Positions 17,123-25,356 of a DNA stretch of 64,000 nt are shown piece by piece. Source of the DNA: Burkholderiales bacterium RIFCSPHIGHO2_01_FULL_63_240 (GTDB lineage: Bacteria; Pseudomonadota; Gammaproteobacteria; Burkholderiales; Burkholderiaceae_C); the NCBI GenBank assembly GCA_001770725.1, contig MERU01000007.1, positions 44,924-108,923 on the forward strand, in the 5' to 3' direction. Every line of letters begins with the position of its first letter. Position 1 is the first letter of the stretch. Position numbers and translations under genes: made by a program. The notes beneath the pieces were generated by a model. The model did not search any database. It had not been told where the DNA came from and worked only from the letters and a program-made list of their open reading frames with translations.

Positions 17123-18058
17123 TCACGCCATCAGCAGTTGCTCATCGAGCAGGCTTTGCACGATGTCGGCTTGCAGCAGGTCACGCCGACGCTTGCCCGC
17201 AGGCCGGGAATCCAACCCCGCCATCCAGCGCTTGAACTCGACAAAGACGCCGGGTGCGATGGTGCGCATCAGCGCCATGCGCCCGGTGACCGACACGATG
17301 GGTTGCTCGAAACCAGGCGTGTGGAGGAAGGCCTCCGCACGCTGGGCCTGCACGGGCCAGATGTCGCCTTCGTCGTCGGTGAAGCGGAAAGGGTGCGGGT
17401 CGCCGTCAACGGCCATGCGGCGCAGGAAATCGACCATGAAGCCCTTGTCGTTGACCGCCGATTCAAGCTGGTTGTCCATGCGTTGAAACGACGGGTCTGC
17501 ACGCTGCAGCACCTTCAGCATGGAACTGTCTAGCTTGTCCATGGTGCCCACGAATTGCACGCGCTTGCGGGCATCCCAGAGCAGGTCGACGTCCTGCGTG
17601 GCCAGCGCGCCCGGGCTGATGCGCACCGACGCGGCGGTCTCGTAGGCGTACAGCGCGTGCGTGCCCACGACCATGAAGTGCGGCCCCAGGCCGGCGGCTT
17701 CGAGCGCGTTGAGCACGTTCACCACGACGTTGGGCACGCGGCCCACCTTGAGCGCCTTGTTCAGTCGCTCGGCTTCGCGCAGGGCTTCGGCCAGAGACCT
17801 CAGGCGTGACTCGGCCTGCTGCTTGCCAGTGGTGAAGGCCTGGTGGGTGGCCTCGGTTTCAGGGCTGCGGCGACCCAGGCGCCGCTGCCGGTTGTCGGGC
17901 AAGGTCTTGACGAGGTACTCGTGCTCGCCTTCCCGCTTGAAGTACATGCCGCCAGCGAATCGCCGTGCCTGCTCGACCGCGCCCAGCCACGCCTGGAAGA
18001 CCGCGAACGAATCGATGGCCTGCCGGGTGGCGTTGTCGGAAAGCGGGAGGTGGTGCAT
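17123..18058 (-). CDS. Nucleotidyltransferase-fold protein (GSU2403-like)
   Basis: This 311-residue protein has a central segment HFMVVGTHALYAYETAA ... ATQDVDLLWDARK, the Gly-rich loop and DxD of a minimal nucleotidyltransferase fold, as in the GSU2403/NTP_transf_8 family. Function in this family is unestablished; related folds occur in toxin-antitoxin and abortive infection proteins. The N-terminus (50-110) is Arg/Lys/Glu-rich and helical. ATG 18058 is chosen because a good promoter (TTGATT, 17 bp, TAAAAT) ends just upstream, so the earlier ATG at 18106 would precede transcription. The unusually AT-rich promoter stands out from the surroundings and hints at an acquired gene. Confidence 0.65.
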   Translation of the reverse strand: MHHLPLSDNATRQAIDSFAVFQAWLGAVEQARRFAGGMYFKREGEHEYLVKTLPDNRQRRLGRRSPETEATHQAFTTGKQQAESRLRSLAEALREAERLNKALKVGRVPNVVVNVLNALEAAGLGPHFMVVGTHALYAYETAASVRISPGALATQDVDLLWDARKRVQFVGTMDKLDSSMLKVLQRADPSFQRMDNQLESAVNDKGFMVDFLRRMAVDGDPHPFRFTDDEGDIWPVQAQRAEAFLHTPGFEQPIVSVTGRMALMRTIAPGVFVEFKRWMAGLDSRPAGKRRRDLLQADIVQSLLDEQLLMA

Positions 18059-18081
18059 CACCGTGCAAAAATGAAAATCCG

Positions 18082-18110
18082 ATTTTATACGGCGATGCGT
18101 TTTCAATCAA
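18082..18110 (-). promoter_or_regulatory. Sigma70-type promoter for the nucleotidyltransferase-fold gene
   Basis: On the minus strand, TTGATT (18105-18110) and TAAAAT (18082-18087) are separated by 17 bases, embedded in an AT-rich patch. The predicted transcript would begin near 18075, about 17 bases before ATG 18058. Confidence 0.55.
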
Positions 18111-18119
18111 TGACTTACA

Positions 18120-19004
18120 TCACCACTTCATCTCGCCTTTGCTGACCTTGGCACCGATGTCCAGCGCCAGGCCCATGCCCGCCTGCGGGTAGGCCTGCTG
18201 CATGGCTTTGATCAGCTCGGCGGCGTTGGCGGCCTTGGCCGACTCGGCCTCGAAGCGCTGCAGGTAGCCGCGCGTGTAGGCGATGCTGCTGGCGTCCAGC
18301 GGGGTGCCGGGCAGCATGTGGCCAGGCACCACGGTGGCGGGCTTGAGCGCAGCGATCTCGTCCAGTTGGGCCAGCCAGGCCTGGCGCTCGCTGGCCTTTT
18401 GCGTGTCGGCCGTCCACACGTGCAGCCCGCCGAAGATGGCGATGTTGCCCACCACTGCCCGGATCGATGGGATCCAGACATAGGGCCGGTGCGCCAGCTC
18501 GCCCGTGGTGCCGCGCACCTCGATGGCCTGGCCGTCCACCGTCAGCGTGGTGCCTGACAGGGCGTCGGGCACGATGGGTGCGCGCGGCGCGTTGGCGCCC
18601 ATCTTCGGGCCCCAGAAGGCGAGCTTGCCGGCCAGCTTGGCGGCGATCTTCTCGCGCACGGCGGGCGTGGTCAGCACCTGGGCCTGCGGGAACTGGGCCT
18701 TGAGCACCTCGGCGCCGAAGTAGAAGTCGGGGTCGGCGTTGCTGACGAAGATGGCCTTGAGGGCCTTGCCGCTGTCGAGCACGTTGGCGGCCACGCGCAG
18801 CGCGTCGGCGCGGGTGAAGCCGGTGTCGATGACGACGGCCTCGGTCGGGCCGCTGACCACCACGGCGTTGACGTGGAAGCTGTTGGCGTCGGCGTTGTGG
18901 ACCTTGAGCGCGAGCGGCTCGGCCGCGCTGGCAGCTTGGGCGACCACGGCCAGGGTGAGGGCGCTCAGCAGGGCGGTGGGGCGGGCAAGGAGGGGCTTGA
19001 ACAT
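18120..19004 (-). CDS. Exported metallo-beta-lactamase-fold protein with degenerate metal motif
   Basis: This 294-residue protein has a cleavable signal peptide (about 1-28, ending ASAAEP) and an MBL fold (VVIDTGFTRADA at 58-69, AIFVSNADPDFYFGAEV at 84-100, VVPGHMLPGT later). The canonical HxHxDH is replaced by N89-A-D91-P-D93-F94, keeping only the central Asp, and the GHTxG position reads GTTGE. Either a different metal arrangement or a non-hydrolytic role is implied. It is divergent from a LysR regulator that probably controls it. Substrate unknown; relatives are loosely called Vmh-type hydrolases. Confidence 0.75.
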   Translation of the reverse strand: MFKPLLARPTALLSALTLAVVAQAASAAEPLALKVHNADANSFHVNAVVVSGPTEAVVIDTGFTRADALRVAANVLDSGKALKAIFVSNADPDFYFGAEVLKAQFPQAQVLTTPAVREKIAAKLAGKLAFWGPKMGANAPRAPIVPDALSGTTLTVDGQAIEVRGTTGELAHRPYVWIPSIRAVVGNIAIFGGLHVWTADTQKASERQAWLAQLDEIAALKPATVVPGHMLPGTPLDASSIAYTRGYLQRFEAESAKAANAAELIKAMQQAYPQAGMGLALDIGAKVSKGEMKW

Positions 19005-19137
19005 GGTCGGGCTCCGGTTGAAAGTGCCTCAGGGGCGATGGAGACCACTGTATTGATGGCGGTTTGGTTGATAAAGTGCGTGCCGATAGATGGTTTGTTG
19101 CATGGATCGATGAAATGGGCCCAGCCGAGAGGACGCG

Positions 19138-20058
19138 ATGGACCGCCTGACCGCCGTGCGCGTGTTCGTGGAGGTGGCCGACCGCGGCAGCCTGACCCAG
19201 GCCGCCGAGCACCTGGACATGTCGGCCGCCATGGTCAGCCGCTACCTGGCGGCGGTGGAGGGCTGGTTGGGCGCGCGCCTGCTGCACCGCACCACCCGCA
19301 AGCTCAGCCTGACGGACGCCGGTCTGGCCGCGCTGCCCTCGTGCCGGCAGCTGCTGGACATCGCGCATGACACCGAACACCTGGCCGCCGAGCGCAGCCG
19401 CGAGCCCTCGGGCGTGCTGCGCGTGACCACGGCCGGCTCCTTCGCCGAGGCGCAGCTGACCGCGGCGCTGGTGGACTTTCAGGCTTTGCACCCGCTGGTG
19501 GAGGTGGTGCTGTCGGTGGGCGACAAGGCCACCGACCTGGTGGCCGAGCGCGTGGACCTGGCCGTGCGCATCACCAACACACTGGACGAGGCCATGATCA
19601 CGCGGCAGCTGGCGCGCTGCCGCTCGGCGCTGTGCGCCTCACCCGAGTACCTGGCCCGCCACGGCACGCCGCGCGTGGCCGAAGACCTGCGCCAGCACCG
19701 CTGCATCGCGCACGCCTTCGGCATCGGGCAGCAGTACCGCTTCACGCGGGGCGACGGGGTGGTGACGGTGCCCGTGAGCTGGGGCTTTCACACCAACGAG
19801 ACGGCGGTGCTGCGCCGCGCGGTGCTGTGCGGTGCGGGCATCGGCATGCTGCCGACTTACTACCTGGGTGACGACGTGCGCTCAGGCCGGCTGGTCAAGC
19901 TGCTGCCCGACCACGAGCCGGAGGTGCTGGGCATCCACGCGATTTATTTGTCGCGGCGGCACCAGCCGCTGGCGTTGCGCTTGTTGGTGGACTTTTTGGC
20001 GCAGAGGTTTGCGGGGGAGGTGGCGCCTTGGGATGTGGGGCCCGGCGTTGATCCCTGA
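19138..20058 (+). CDS. LysR family transcriptional regulator
   Basis: This 306-residue protein begins with a LysR winged helix (residues 1-60: MDRLTAVRVFVEVADRGSLTQAAEHLDMSAAMVSRYL, shown here in part) and continues with a periplasmic-binding-like effector domain (about 90-300). ATG 19138 follows GAGAGGA at good spacing. The 133-base divergent region shared with the MBL-fold gene is AT-richer than the flanks and includes an interrupted ATT...AAT region suited to a LysR site. The usual arrangement predicts autorepression and effector-dependent activation of the divergent gene. Effector unknown. Confidence 0.9.
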   Translation: MDRLTAVRVFVEVADRGSLTQAAEHLDMSAAMVSRYLAAVEGWLGARLLHRTTRKLSLTDAGLAALPSCRQLLDIAHDTEHLAAERSREPSGVLRVTTAGSFAEAQLTAALVDFQALHPLVEVVLSVGDKATDLVAERVDLAVRITNTLDEAMITRQLARCRSALCASPEYLARHGTPRVAEDLRQHRCIAHAFGIGQQYRFTRGDGVVTVPVSWGFHTNETAVLRRAVLCGAGIGMLPTYYLGDDVRSGRLVKLLPDHEPEVLGIHAIYLSRRHQPLALRLLVDFLAQRFAGEVAPWDVGPGVDP

Positions 20059-20119
20059 GTGAATTGCGCTAGGCTGCTTCGGTGTTCATGACAAAGCATT
20101 CAGGGAGAGGTGGGAGAAC

Positions 20120-20800
20120 ATGCAAGATGCCTACCTGGGCGACATGACGACCGTGGCCCGCAGGACCACGCCGACCGAAGCCAACTTGCTCAAGAACGTG
20201 CTGGTCGCCGCGGGGATCCCGGCGGTGGTGGCCGATGCGAACCTGATCCAGGCCGACTCGTGGATGGCCAATGCCTACGGCGGTGTGCGCGTCATGGTTC
20301 GCGCTGCGCACGTGCAGTCAGCGCTCGCGACGATCAAGGAATTCGAGTCGGGTGCGTTCGAGCTGGAAACCGATGACGACGGGCCAGCCCAGGCGGCGCC
20401 TCAAAAGACGGACCTGCGCCTTTGGGGAGCCGACGCCGCGGCCTTCTGGAGCCTGTTTCTGACGCCGGTGTTCGGCTCGGTCATCCACTACCTCAACAGC
20501 CGAGCGCTCCAGCACCGGCAGTTGGCCGCCACGTTGTGGCTGTTGGCCAGCGTCACGGTCACCGTGCTGGCGTTTTTCTTCACCTTCGCCAAGCGTTGGG
20601 ATCCTGCGGCGTCGTTCCAGGTCAGCGTGATCGTTTCGGGGTTCACCTTCGTCTGGTACGTGTTCTCGGGCCGCGCCCAAAGTGCGCACATCACCCAATC
20701 GTTTGGTTCTCAGTACGTCAAGCGCCCCCTGTTTCCCCTTGGGGTGGCGACGTTTGCCGCGATGTTCCTGATCGGCCTGGCGGGCGAGGTCCTGGCCTGA
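20120..20800 (+). CDS. DUF2007-type N-terminal domain with four-helix membrane region
   Basis: This is a 226-residue protein. Residues 8-80 (VARRTTPTEANLLKNVLVAAGIPAVVADANL ... GVRVMVRAAHVQSALATIKE, in part) match the DUF2007 'putative signal transducing protein' ferredoxin-like domain. A linker leads to hydrophobic helices at about 107-125, 138-158, 168-185 and 205-225. A ribosome site GGGAG lies 7 bases before ATG 20120. Function is not established for the family. It is a single gene, followed by a 268-base gap in which nothing was recognised. Confidence 0.7.
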   Translation: MQDAYLGDMTTVARRTTPTEANLLKNVLVAAGIPAVVADANLIQADSWMANAYGGVRVMVRAAHVQSALATIKEFESGAFELETDDDGPAQAAPQKTDLRLWGADAAAFWSLFLTPVFGSVIHYLNSRALQHRQLAATLWLLASVTVTVLAFFFTFAKRWDPAASFQVSVIVSGFTFVWYVFSGRAQSAHITQSFGSQYVKRPLFPLGVATFAAMFLIGLAGEVLA

Positions 20801-21068
20801 GGGCGCAGGCGGATGGCGGGGTGGCGTCAGTCTGAGGTCTTGGGCAGCGATGTGGGCGGTTAGGGGCTTTGCCGAATCAACTTCAGGGGGCGGATGAGGC
20901 CGAGTGCGGGTGCCCACTGTTCAACTTCATCGAGCCGAGGGCAGTCGCTCAAGGGCGCACTGCCTGACCTGCTCCGCAGCTATTCTGAAAAGCGTTCCCG
21001 ATTGCACTTACGGATGGGGTGGGCGGGCCATCTAAAAGTTCACGATTTACCCGTGAGGCGTTGGGACC

Positions 21069-21539
21069 TTATAGATCGGGCTTGGCGACCATCAGGTAGA
21101 AAATTGCCAACATGGCCAGAAACGCAGGGTAACCCAGGCCTTCCCACCAGCGGGCATAACGCCAGTACAGCGTGGGCAGCTCCTGGCCACTGGCATGTGC
21201 GGCTTGTGCCATGGCGGTCATGCGCAGTTGCAGCCAAACCACCGGAATCCAGCACAGGCCGGCCATGCCGTAGAGGGCCAGCGTCCACACAATCCACGGT
21301 GTGCTCAACGGCAAACCCATCAGGTGCATGAGCCACAAGCCAGTGGCGGGCTGCAACACAATGGCCGGCGTTGTGAACCACCAGTCGGCTCGAACCACCA
21401 GGCGCGATACCACTGCCTGCGCAGCAACCACTCCGCTGCGGTTGGCAAAAAAGAGGTAAAACGCGGTGCCAAACCCCGTACCCACCAGCACCACGCTGGA
21501 CAAAATGTGCAGCCATTTAACGATCAAGTAGGTGTTCAT
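21069..21539 (-). CDS. DUF2269-type integral membrane protein
   Basis: This 156-residue protein has four hydrophobic helices (about 5-25, 50-72, 82-102, 130-152). WLHILSSVVLVGTGFGTAFYL and RADWWFTTPAIVLQPATGLWL match the DUF2269 family, predicted membrane proteins of unknown function with conserved His and aromatic residues. It is the last gene of a four-gene operon and its start overlaps the preceding stop by four bases (ATGA). Codons carry more A/T at third positions than neighbouring regions. Confidence 0.75.
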   Translation of the reverse strand: MNTYLIVKWLHILSSVVLVGTGFGTAFYLFFANRSGVVAAQAVVSRLVVRADWWFTTPAIVLQPATGLWLMHLMGLPLSTPWIVWTLALYGMAGLCWIPVVWLQLRMTAMAQAAHASGQELPTLYWRYARWWEGLGYPAFLAMLAIFYLMVAKPDL

Positions 21540-21928
21540 TTGGGTTCACGAGCGAGCACCCACAGCACCACGGCGATGGGTATGTTTTTACTCAAGGGTC
21601 CCAGCGGGTGCAGCCAAAGGGAAGGGCTTAGCACCGTGGCAACCAGTGTCATCACCACCATGGTGGCCAATGCCAGCAAGTAGGCAGGGCGTGTGGGCCG
21701 CAGCAACAGCCATAGGCCCAGAATCGCATCCAGCACCGCGCCGGCCAGAACCATAGCGTTGGCCACACGGTCGTCGGAAACGCCGCTAGCCACCAGCAAC
21801 GCGGGGCTTTGACCCTTCAGCTCCCACACACTCACAACTGCTGTCCACAGCCAGACAAAGACCAGACTCAGGCGCAAGTACCGGCTCTGCAACGTCTCCA
21901 CAGACTTCAACTTGTTCACCACGTTCAT
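21536..21928 (-). CDS. DoxX-like small membrane protein
   Basis: This 130-residue protein has four predicted membrane helices (SLVFVWLWTAVVSVWEL; NAMVLAGAVLDAILGLWLLL; PAYLLALATMVVMTLVATVL; IPIAVVLWVLA), the DoxX/SURF4-like layout. Start ATG 21928 overlaps the stop of the SRPBCC gene by four bases; an upstream ATG five codons earlier is less likely because of that coupling. Function unknown; the operon context (redox-like dehydrogenase, START-like domain) suggests a membrane-associated pathway. Confidence 0.65.
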   Translation of the reverse strand: MNVVNKLKSVETLQSRYLRLSLVFVWLWTAVVSVWELKGQSPALLVASGVSDDRVANAMVLAGAVLDAILGLWLLLRPTRPAYLLALATMVVMTLVATVLSPSLWLHPLGPLSKNIPIAVVLWVLAREPK

Positions 21929-22413
21929 TGCTCCTGCTGCCAACGCGTGATCTCTTGCGCGTGGTTTGTCAGGTAGGTACGCAGGCGCTCAAAGCGTTTG
22001 CGCGTCTGGTAATCGAAAACACGCTCTACAAAGGGCCGAATGATCCATGCGATACAACGCGGTCCCACCTCAAAGGTGTAGGTGTACAGCAGCACAGACT
22101 GCCCATTGCCCAGATCCTTGTGGCGCATGGACGCGGCCCAGCGTGTGAAGGGAAAGGACTTGCCTTCCATGGACGCGGCGGCCAGGCGCGGCCTGTCATA
22201 CGCCACGAACCGTGTTCGCATGGATAGGTTGCGCATCCAGCCACCACCTGCGTTCTGGGTGACCGCACCGACATGAGGGCACGGTGCGCCGCCTTCGACG
22301 GCCGTGGCGCTGACCAGGCTGTCCCAACGGTGGCGCCACTGATGGTAGTGAAAGGCGTCAAACACCACGGCGGCAGGCGCGGGCATGGGAAAGACAAAAC
22401 TGCGGTGCGACAC
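21925..22413 (-). CDS. SRPBCC (START-like) domain protein
   Basis: This 162-residue protein starts with SFVFPMPAPAAVVFDAFHYHQWRHRWDSLV, the first strand, helices and substrate pocket of the polyketide-cyclase/START-like fold, and ends in a long helix (RPFVERVFDYQTRKRFERLRTYL, in part). Such domains bind hydrophobic ligands. It overlaps the DoxX-like gene by four bases and follows the saccharopine-dehydrogenase-like gene by 4 bases, so it is in one operon with both. It is not an aromatase by any specific motif. Confidence 0.75.
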   Translation of the reverse strand: MSHRSFVFPMPAPAAVVFDAFHYHQWRHRWDSLVSATAVEGGAPCPHVGAVTQNAGGGWMRNLSMRTRFVAYDRPRLAAASMEGKSFPFTRWAASMRHKDLGNGQSVLLYTYTFEVGPRCIAWIIRPFVERVFDYQTRKRFERLRTYLTNHAQEITRWQQEQ

Positions 22414-22417
22414 GGCC

Positions 22418-23527
22418 TCAGTCCTCCTCCACCACGTCGGTCACCATGCCCCACCTGGCGAACTCGGGCCCAAAATCTGCCAACTTGTTCAAACCCACAC
22501 AAGCATAAGCACCGCAGCCCATGGGTTCGCCACCAGCGAGTCGCCGTGCCAGCAGGATGGCGGCCATGCAGGGGATCTCGGGGCCATGGTCGTTGTCGGC
22601 AGCGATGTGCCATGCACGTTTGCTGGGGTTGCCAGCAGCATCGAGCCCCGCCACACGCACCACCATGCCGCCCAGCGCCGACCCCAAGGGGTCAAACACT
22701 TTGGCGGTGGTATTGAGTAAACCGGCCAAGCTTGACGGCTTCTTCAACACGCCAATCTGCCGCAGCCAGGCGAGCACGGCAAAAGCCCGCTGAGCCAGGC
22801 CCACCTCTAACGCAGCGCGAAACTCCATGCGCTCGCGCACCTGATAGTGGGCAGGGAAAAGCTCCAGGTCAGGGATGTCACACAGTGCGCCGAGCCTGGG
22901 TCCCAAACGTTTGAACACCACACGCTTCGGCTTGGCCCAGCCAATGTGGGTCTGCCACTGACCGCCATGCCAGACCTGGATGGGGCCGCCGCAATAACTC
23001 AGCACAGCACGCAAGGTGGCAACGCCGCGTGGTGCTGTTTGTGCGGGGGCAATGCAAATGTCCAAGGTATCCAGGCGCTGCCAACCCGCGCAGAGGCTGT
23101 CGACCACCGCCGACGACAAGGCAGGCACCGTGCTGGCGCCGCTGATGGCCACACGGCCTGCGTCCACAAACGAAGCGTTCAGTGCCCGCGGAAAGTCGCA
23201 CACGAAACGGCGACCGTCGGCCAGATCGATGTAGTGCACGCCGGCTTGTGCACAAGCACGCGCCACCGCATAGTCCTGCCCCTGGAAGGGGCCCGCGGTG
23301 TGGATCAACAAGCCCACACCGTGGTCTTGCAGCGCTTGCGCAAAACTCGCGCTGTGCATGTCCACCGCCACACCCTTCGCACGCCCCGGTAGCGCGGCGG
23401 CAAAGGCCGCTGCCTGCTGAGCATCGCGTCCGGCCACCAGCAATTGAATGCGGTCATCGCCGCTCAGTGCACGGCTGATGCGCGCCCCAAAGTTGCCATA
23501 CCCTCCCAGAACCATGACGTTCATCAT
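22418..23527 (-). CDS. Saccharopine dehydrogenase-like NAD(P)-binding oxidoreductase
   Basis: This 369-residue protein has an N-terminal Rossmann fold (VMVLGGYGNFGARI, glycine motif GGYGNFG at residues 9-15) and the family continuation LIHTAGPFQGQDYAVARACAQAGVHYIDLADG. It resembles trans-acting enoyl reductase/saccharopine dehydrogenase-like proteins of unknown substrate, not true lysine-pathway enzymes. Tandem ATG codons at 23527 and 23524 are both usable; the longer frame upstream lacks a ribosome site. It is the first gene of a four-gene operon. A 12-bp perfect palindrome lies 36 bases upstream. Confidence 0.75.
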   Translation of the reverse strand: MMNVMVLGGYGNFGARISRALSGDDRIQLLVAGRDAQQAAAFAAALPGRAKGVAVDMHSASFAQALQDHGVGLLIHTAGPFQGQDYAVARACAQAGVHYIDLADGRRFVCDFPRALNASFVDAGRVAISGASTVPALSSAVVDSLCAGWQRLDTLDICIAPAQTAPRGVATLRAVLSYCGGPIQVWHGGQWQTHIGWAKPKRVVFKRLGPRLGALCDIPDLELFPAHYQVRERMEFRAALEVGLAQRAFAVLAWLRQIGVLKKPSSLAGLLNTTAKVFDPLGSALGGMVVRVAGLDAAGNPSKRAWHIAADNDHGPEIPCMAAILLARRLAGGEPMGCGAYACVGLNKLADFGPEFARWGMVTDVVEED

Positions 23528-23904
23528 CGCTTTGTCCCAGCTAGCGCCATGTAAATCAGCCCGCACTATAGTGCGCCGCGCCTGAACCGCTGCGAACCTA
23601 TGCGGAGCCCAAGATGTGTGCGGTGTCAACCTAAATGGACTGTGAACTCAGGGCATGCGAGGTCGACGGATTTTTTGAGACCGCCAGATCAAAGGCGCTC
23701 GTAGGACTACCCGAAAGCGGATATTCGTGACAGGCAGGTTACGCTGCAGACCCGCCGTCCGTCACACAAGGGTTGCCAAAGGCTGCTTGAGGTCGTTCAG
23801 CCGAACCCATTGGCGAACCGCTATCGACCCTTTGCGGTAGTTGGCGTGAGGTAGGCTGACCAGTTAGAAGCAGTCGTCAAGAGCAGGCCCACCTTCAGTC
23901 GCAC
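23528..23904. other. Gene-free stretch of lower GC
   Basis: This 377-base stretch has no frame of credible length or codon use and no RNA gene signature. It includes the palindrome at 23563 and, around 23700-23740, a sequence (ACCCGAAAGCGGATATTCG) of a kind often seen as degraded non-coding repeat in beta- and gammaproteobacteria. That resemblance is from memory only. It may be scar tissue at the edge of an acquired segment. Confidence 0.4.
23563..23574. promoter_or_regulatory. 12-bp perfect palindrome GCACTATAGTGC
   Basis: This is a perfect twofold-symmetric site 36 bases upstream of the saccharopine-dehydrogenase-like gene. TATAGT within it could be a -10 element on the minus strand, so a bound regulator would block the promoter. 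No regulator gene is adjacent. Confidence 0.35.
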
Positions 23905-24492
23905 TCAGGCTTTGTCGTTCAACTGGTCGGCAATGAACTGGAGCGCCCGCAGAGCGAGCGCCGGATCATCGCTGTACTGGGCCTGCACGATGGCGCCATC
24001 CACGGCGGTGGCCAAAGCCTCGGCCGTCCGCCTTCGCAGACGCGATTTCGGTAGCAAGACTTCGATGGCGTCGGTCATCTGCTGCTTGTGCCGACGGGTG
24101 GCCTCGACGACAGCAGGTATCGCGGGTCCCATCTCGCTGACGCCATTGAGAAAGGCACAGCCTCGGAAACCGCCGAGCCCCTTACCGCTGAACCATTCCT
24201 CCATCACTGGCGGCAGCGCCTGTGCGCCTTTTGACGCGCCGCCGTGGCGCTCCAAAGCCTCCGTGAACCACTTCATCCACTGTTCATGTCGAAGGTTCAG
24301 GTACGCCAGGATGAGGTCGTTCTTGCTCGGAAAGTGCCTGTAGAAGGTCACCTTCGTCACGCCGGCCTCGGCGATGACGCGATCGATCCCGGTGGCTCGA
24401 AGGCCTTCGGCATAGAAGAGGTCATGTGCCGTGCGCAGGATGCGTTCTCTTGCGGACAGGTCGTTGATGTTGACACCAGGGCTTTTGTTCAT
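23905..24492 (-). CDS. TetR family repressor
   Basis: This 195-residue protein has an N-terminal TetR helix-turn-helix (about residues 12-60: ARERILRTAHDLFYAEGLRATGIDRV, in part, then AGVTKVTFYRHFPSKNDLI). The all-helical ligand domain has the GCAFLN and AVVEATRRHK features of the TetR group that neighbours small stress or detoxification genes. ATG 24492 is chosen because the earlier in-frame ATG at 24537 lies inside one of two palindromic operators. It is divergent from the NTF2-like gene, which it most likely represses together with itself. Confidence 0.88.
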   Translation of the reverse strand: MNKSPGVNINDLSARERILRTAHDLFYAEGLRATGIDRVIAEAGVTKVTFYRHFPSKNDLILAYLNLRHEQWMKWFTEALERHGGASKGAQALPPVMEEWFSGKGLGGFRGCAFLNGVSEMGPAIPAVVEATRRHKQQMTDAIEVLLPKSRLRRRTAEALATAVDGAIVQAQYSDDPALALRALQFIADQLNDKA

Positions 24493-24502
24493 GCCCTCAC
24501 TA

Positions 24503-24518
24503 TAGACAGACTTGTCTA
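24503..24518. promoter_or_regulatory. TetR operator 1 (TAGACA-N4-TGTCTA)
   Basis: The inverted repeat TAGACA GACT TGTCTA begins 11 bases upstream of the TetR start codon. It shares its arms with operator 2, 36 bases away centre to centre. Confidence 0.75.
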
Positions 24519-24534
24519 CATCTGCCAGAATCCG

Positions 24535-24558
24535 CATGTAGACAGGTCTGTCTACATG
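24535..24558. promoter_or_regulatory. TetR operator 2 (10-bp arms)
   Basis: This is a perfect inverted repeat with arms CATGTAGACA and TGTCTACATG around a GGTC spacer. The inner TAGACA-N4-TGTCTA matches operator 1. It lies between the divergent TetR and NTF2-like genes, suited to repress both. Confidence 0.8.
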
Positions 24559-24604
24559 CCGCTGGTCTGCGGCCCATCATGACCATTCACTGAAAGCCAC
24601 TGCC

Positions 24605-25072
24605 ATGGACGCCCGCCCCCCGCTGCCCCCATTCACTCGTGAAACTGCGATTCAGAAGATTCGCATGGCCGAAGACGGCTGGAACAGCCGCGATCCTGCC
24701 CGCATCGTGCTCGCCTACAGCCCCGACACCGTCTGGCGCAATCGAGCAGAGTTCCCTCGGGGCCGCGCTGAGGCGCAGGCACTGCTGGAGCGCAAGTGGG
24801 CACGGGAGCTTGACTACCGCTTGATCAAGGAACTTTGGGCCTTCGACGGAAATCGCATCGCGGTGCGGTTTGTGTACGAGTGGCACGACGACGCCGGCAA
24901 CTGGTTTCGCAGCCACGGCAACGAGAACTGGGAGTTCGACGAGCAGGGATTGATGACGCATCGACACGCCAGCATCAACGACCAGCCGATCAAGGCCGAA
25001 GACCGAAAGTTCTATTGGCCGCTCGGCCGACGCCCGGACGACCATCCGGGGCTCACGGAACTGGGGCTTTGA
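24605..25072 (+). CDS. NTF2-like (DUF1348) family protein
   Basis: This 155-residue soluble protein matches the DUF1348 branch of the SnoaL/NTF2-like fold: residues 12-60 ([20 protein letters not shown], then [20 protein letters not shown]), [22 protein letters not shown], and the C-terminal [18 protein letters not shown]. No catalytic function is established for the family. It stands divergent from a TetR gene with two operators in between; that pairing is common and suggests inducible expression in response to a small molecule. Confidence 0.85.
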   Translation: MDARPPLPPFTRETAIQKIRMAEDGWNSRDPARIVLAYSPDTVWRNRAEFPRGRAEAQALLERKWARELDYRLIKELWAFDGNRIAVRFVYEWHDDAGNWFRSHGNENWEFDEQGLMTHRHASINDQPIKAEDRKFYWPLGRRPDDHPGLTELGL

Positions 25073-25356
25073 CGTGAACGTGCAGCACCGCTAGACGTGT
25101 GCAAGCCGAGGCGAGCATTGGCCGAACCAGCCACTCGCCGTACCAAGACCTGATGCGTGGCACTGCGCTGGGCGAGCAGAAAACTGGTTGCGGTTTGCGA
25201 AGCCGTAAGAAGCGAACGGTCCTCCTTCAATTCATTGAAGCCGATGCGGTCGTTCGGGATGGTCCGCTCCTGGCCGAGAGTTGACAGATGGGGGCTGCGA
25301 GTCGAGCGGCCGCACTCGCTGCATAGCCGTCCTCCAGGCCCATTCCCCAACCCCAT

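Noticed and set aside
25073..25356. Possible small gene or repeat between the DUF1348 and YdeI genes
   Set aside because: No frame shows coding character; a faint resemblance to degraded non-coding repeats could not be confirmed by eye.
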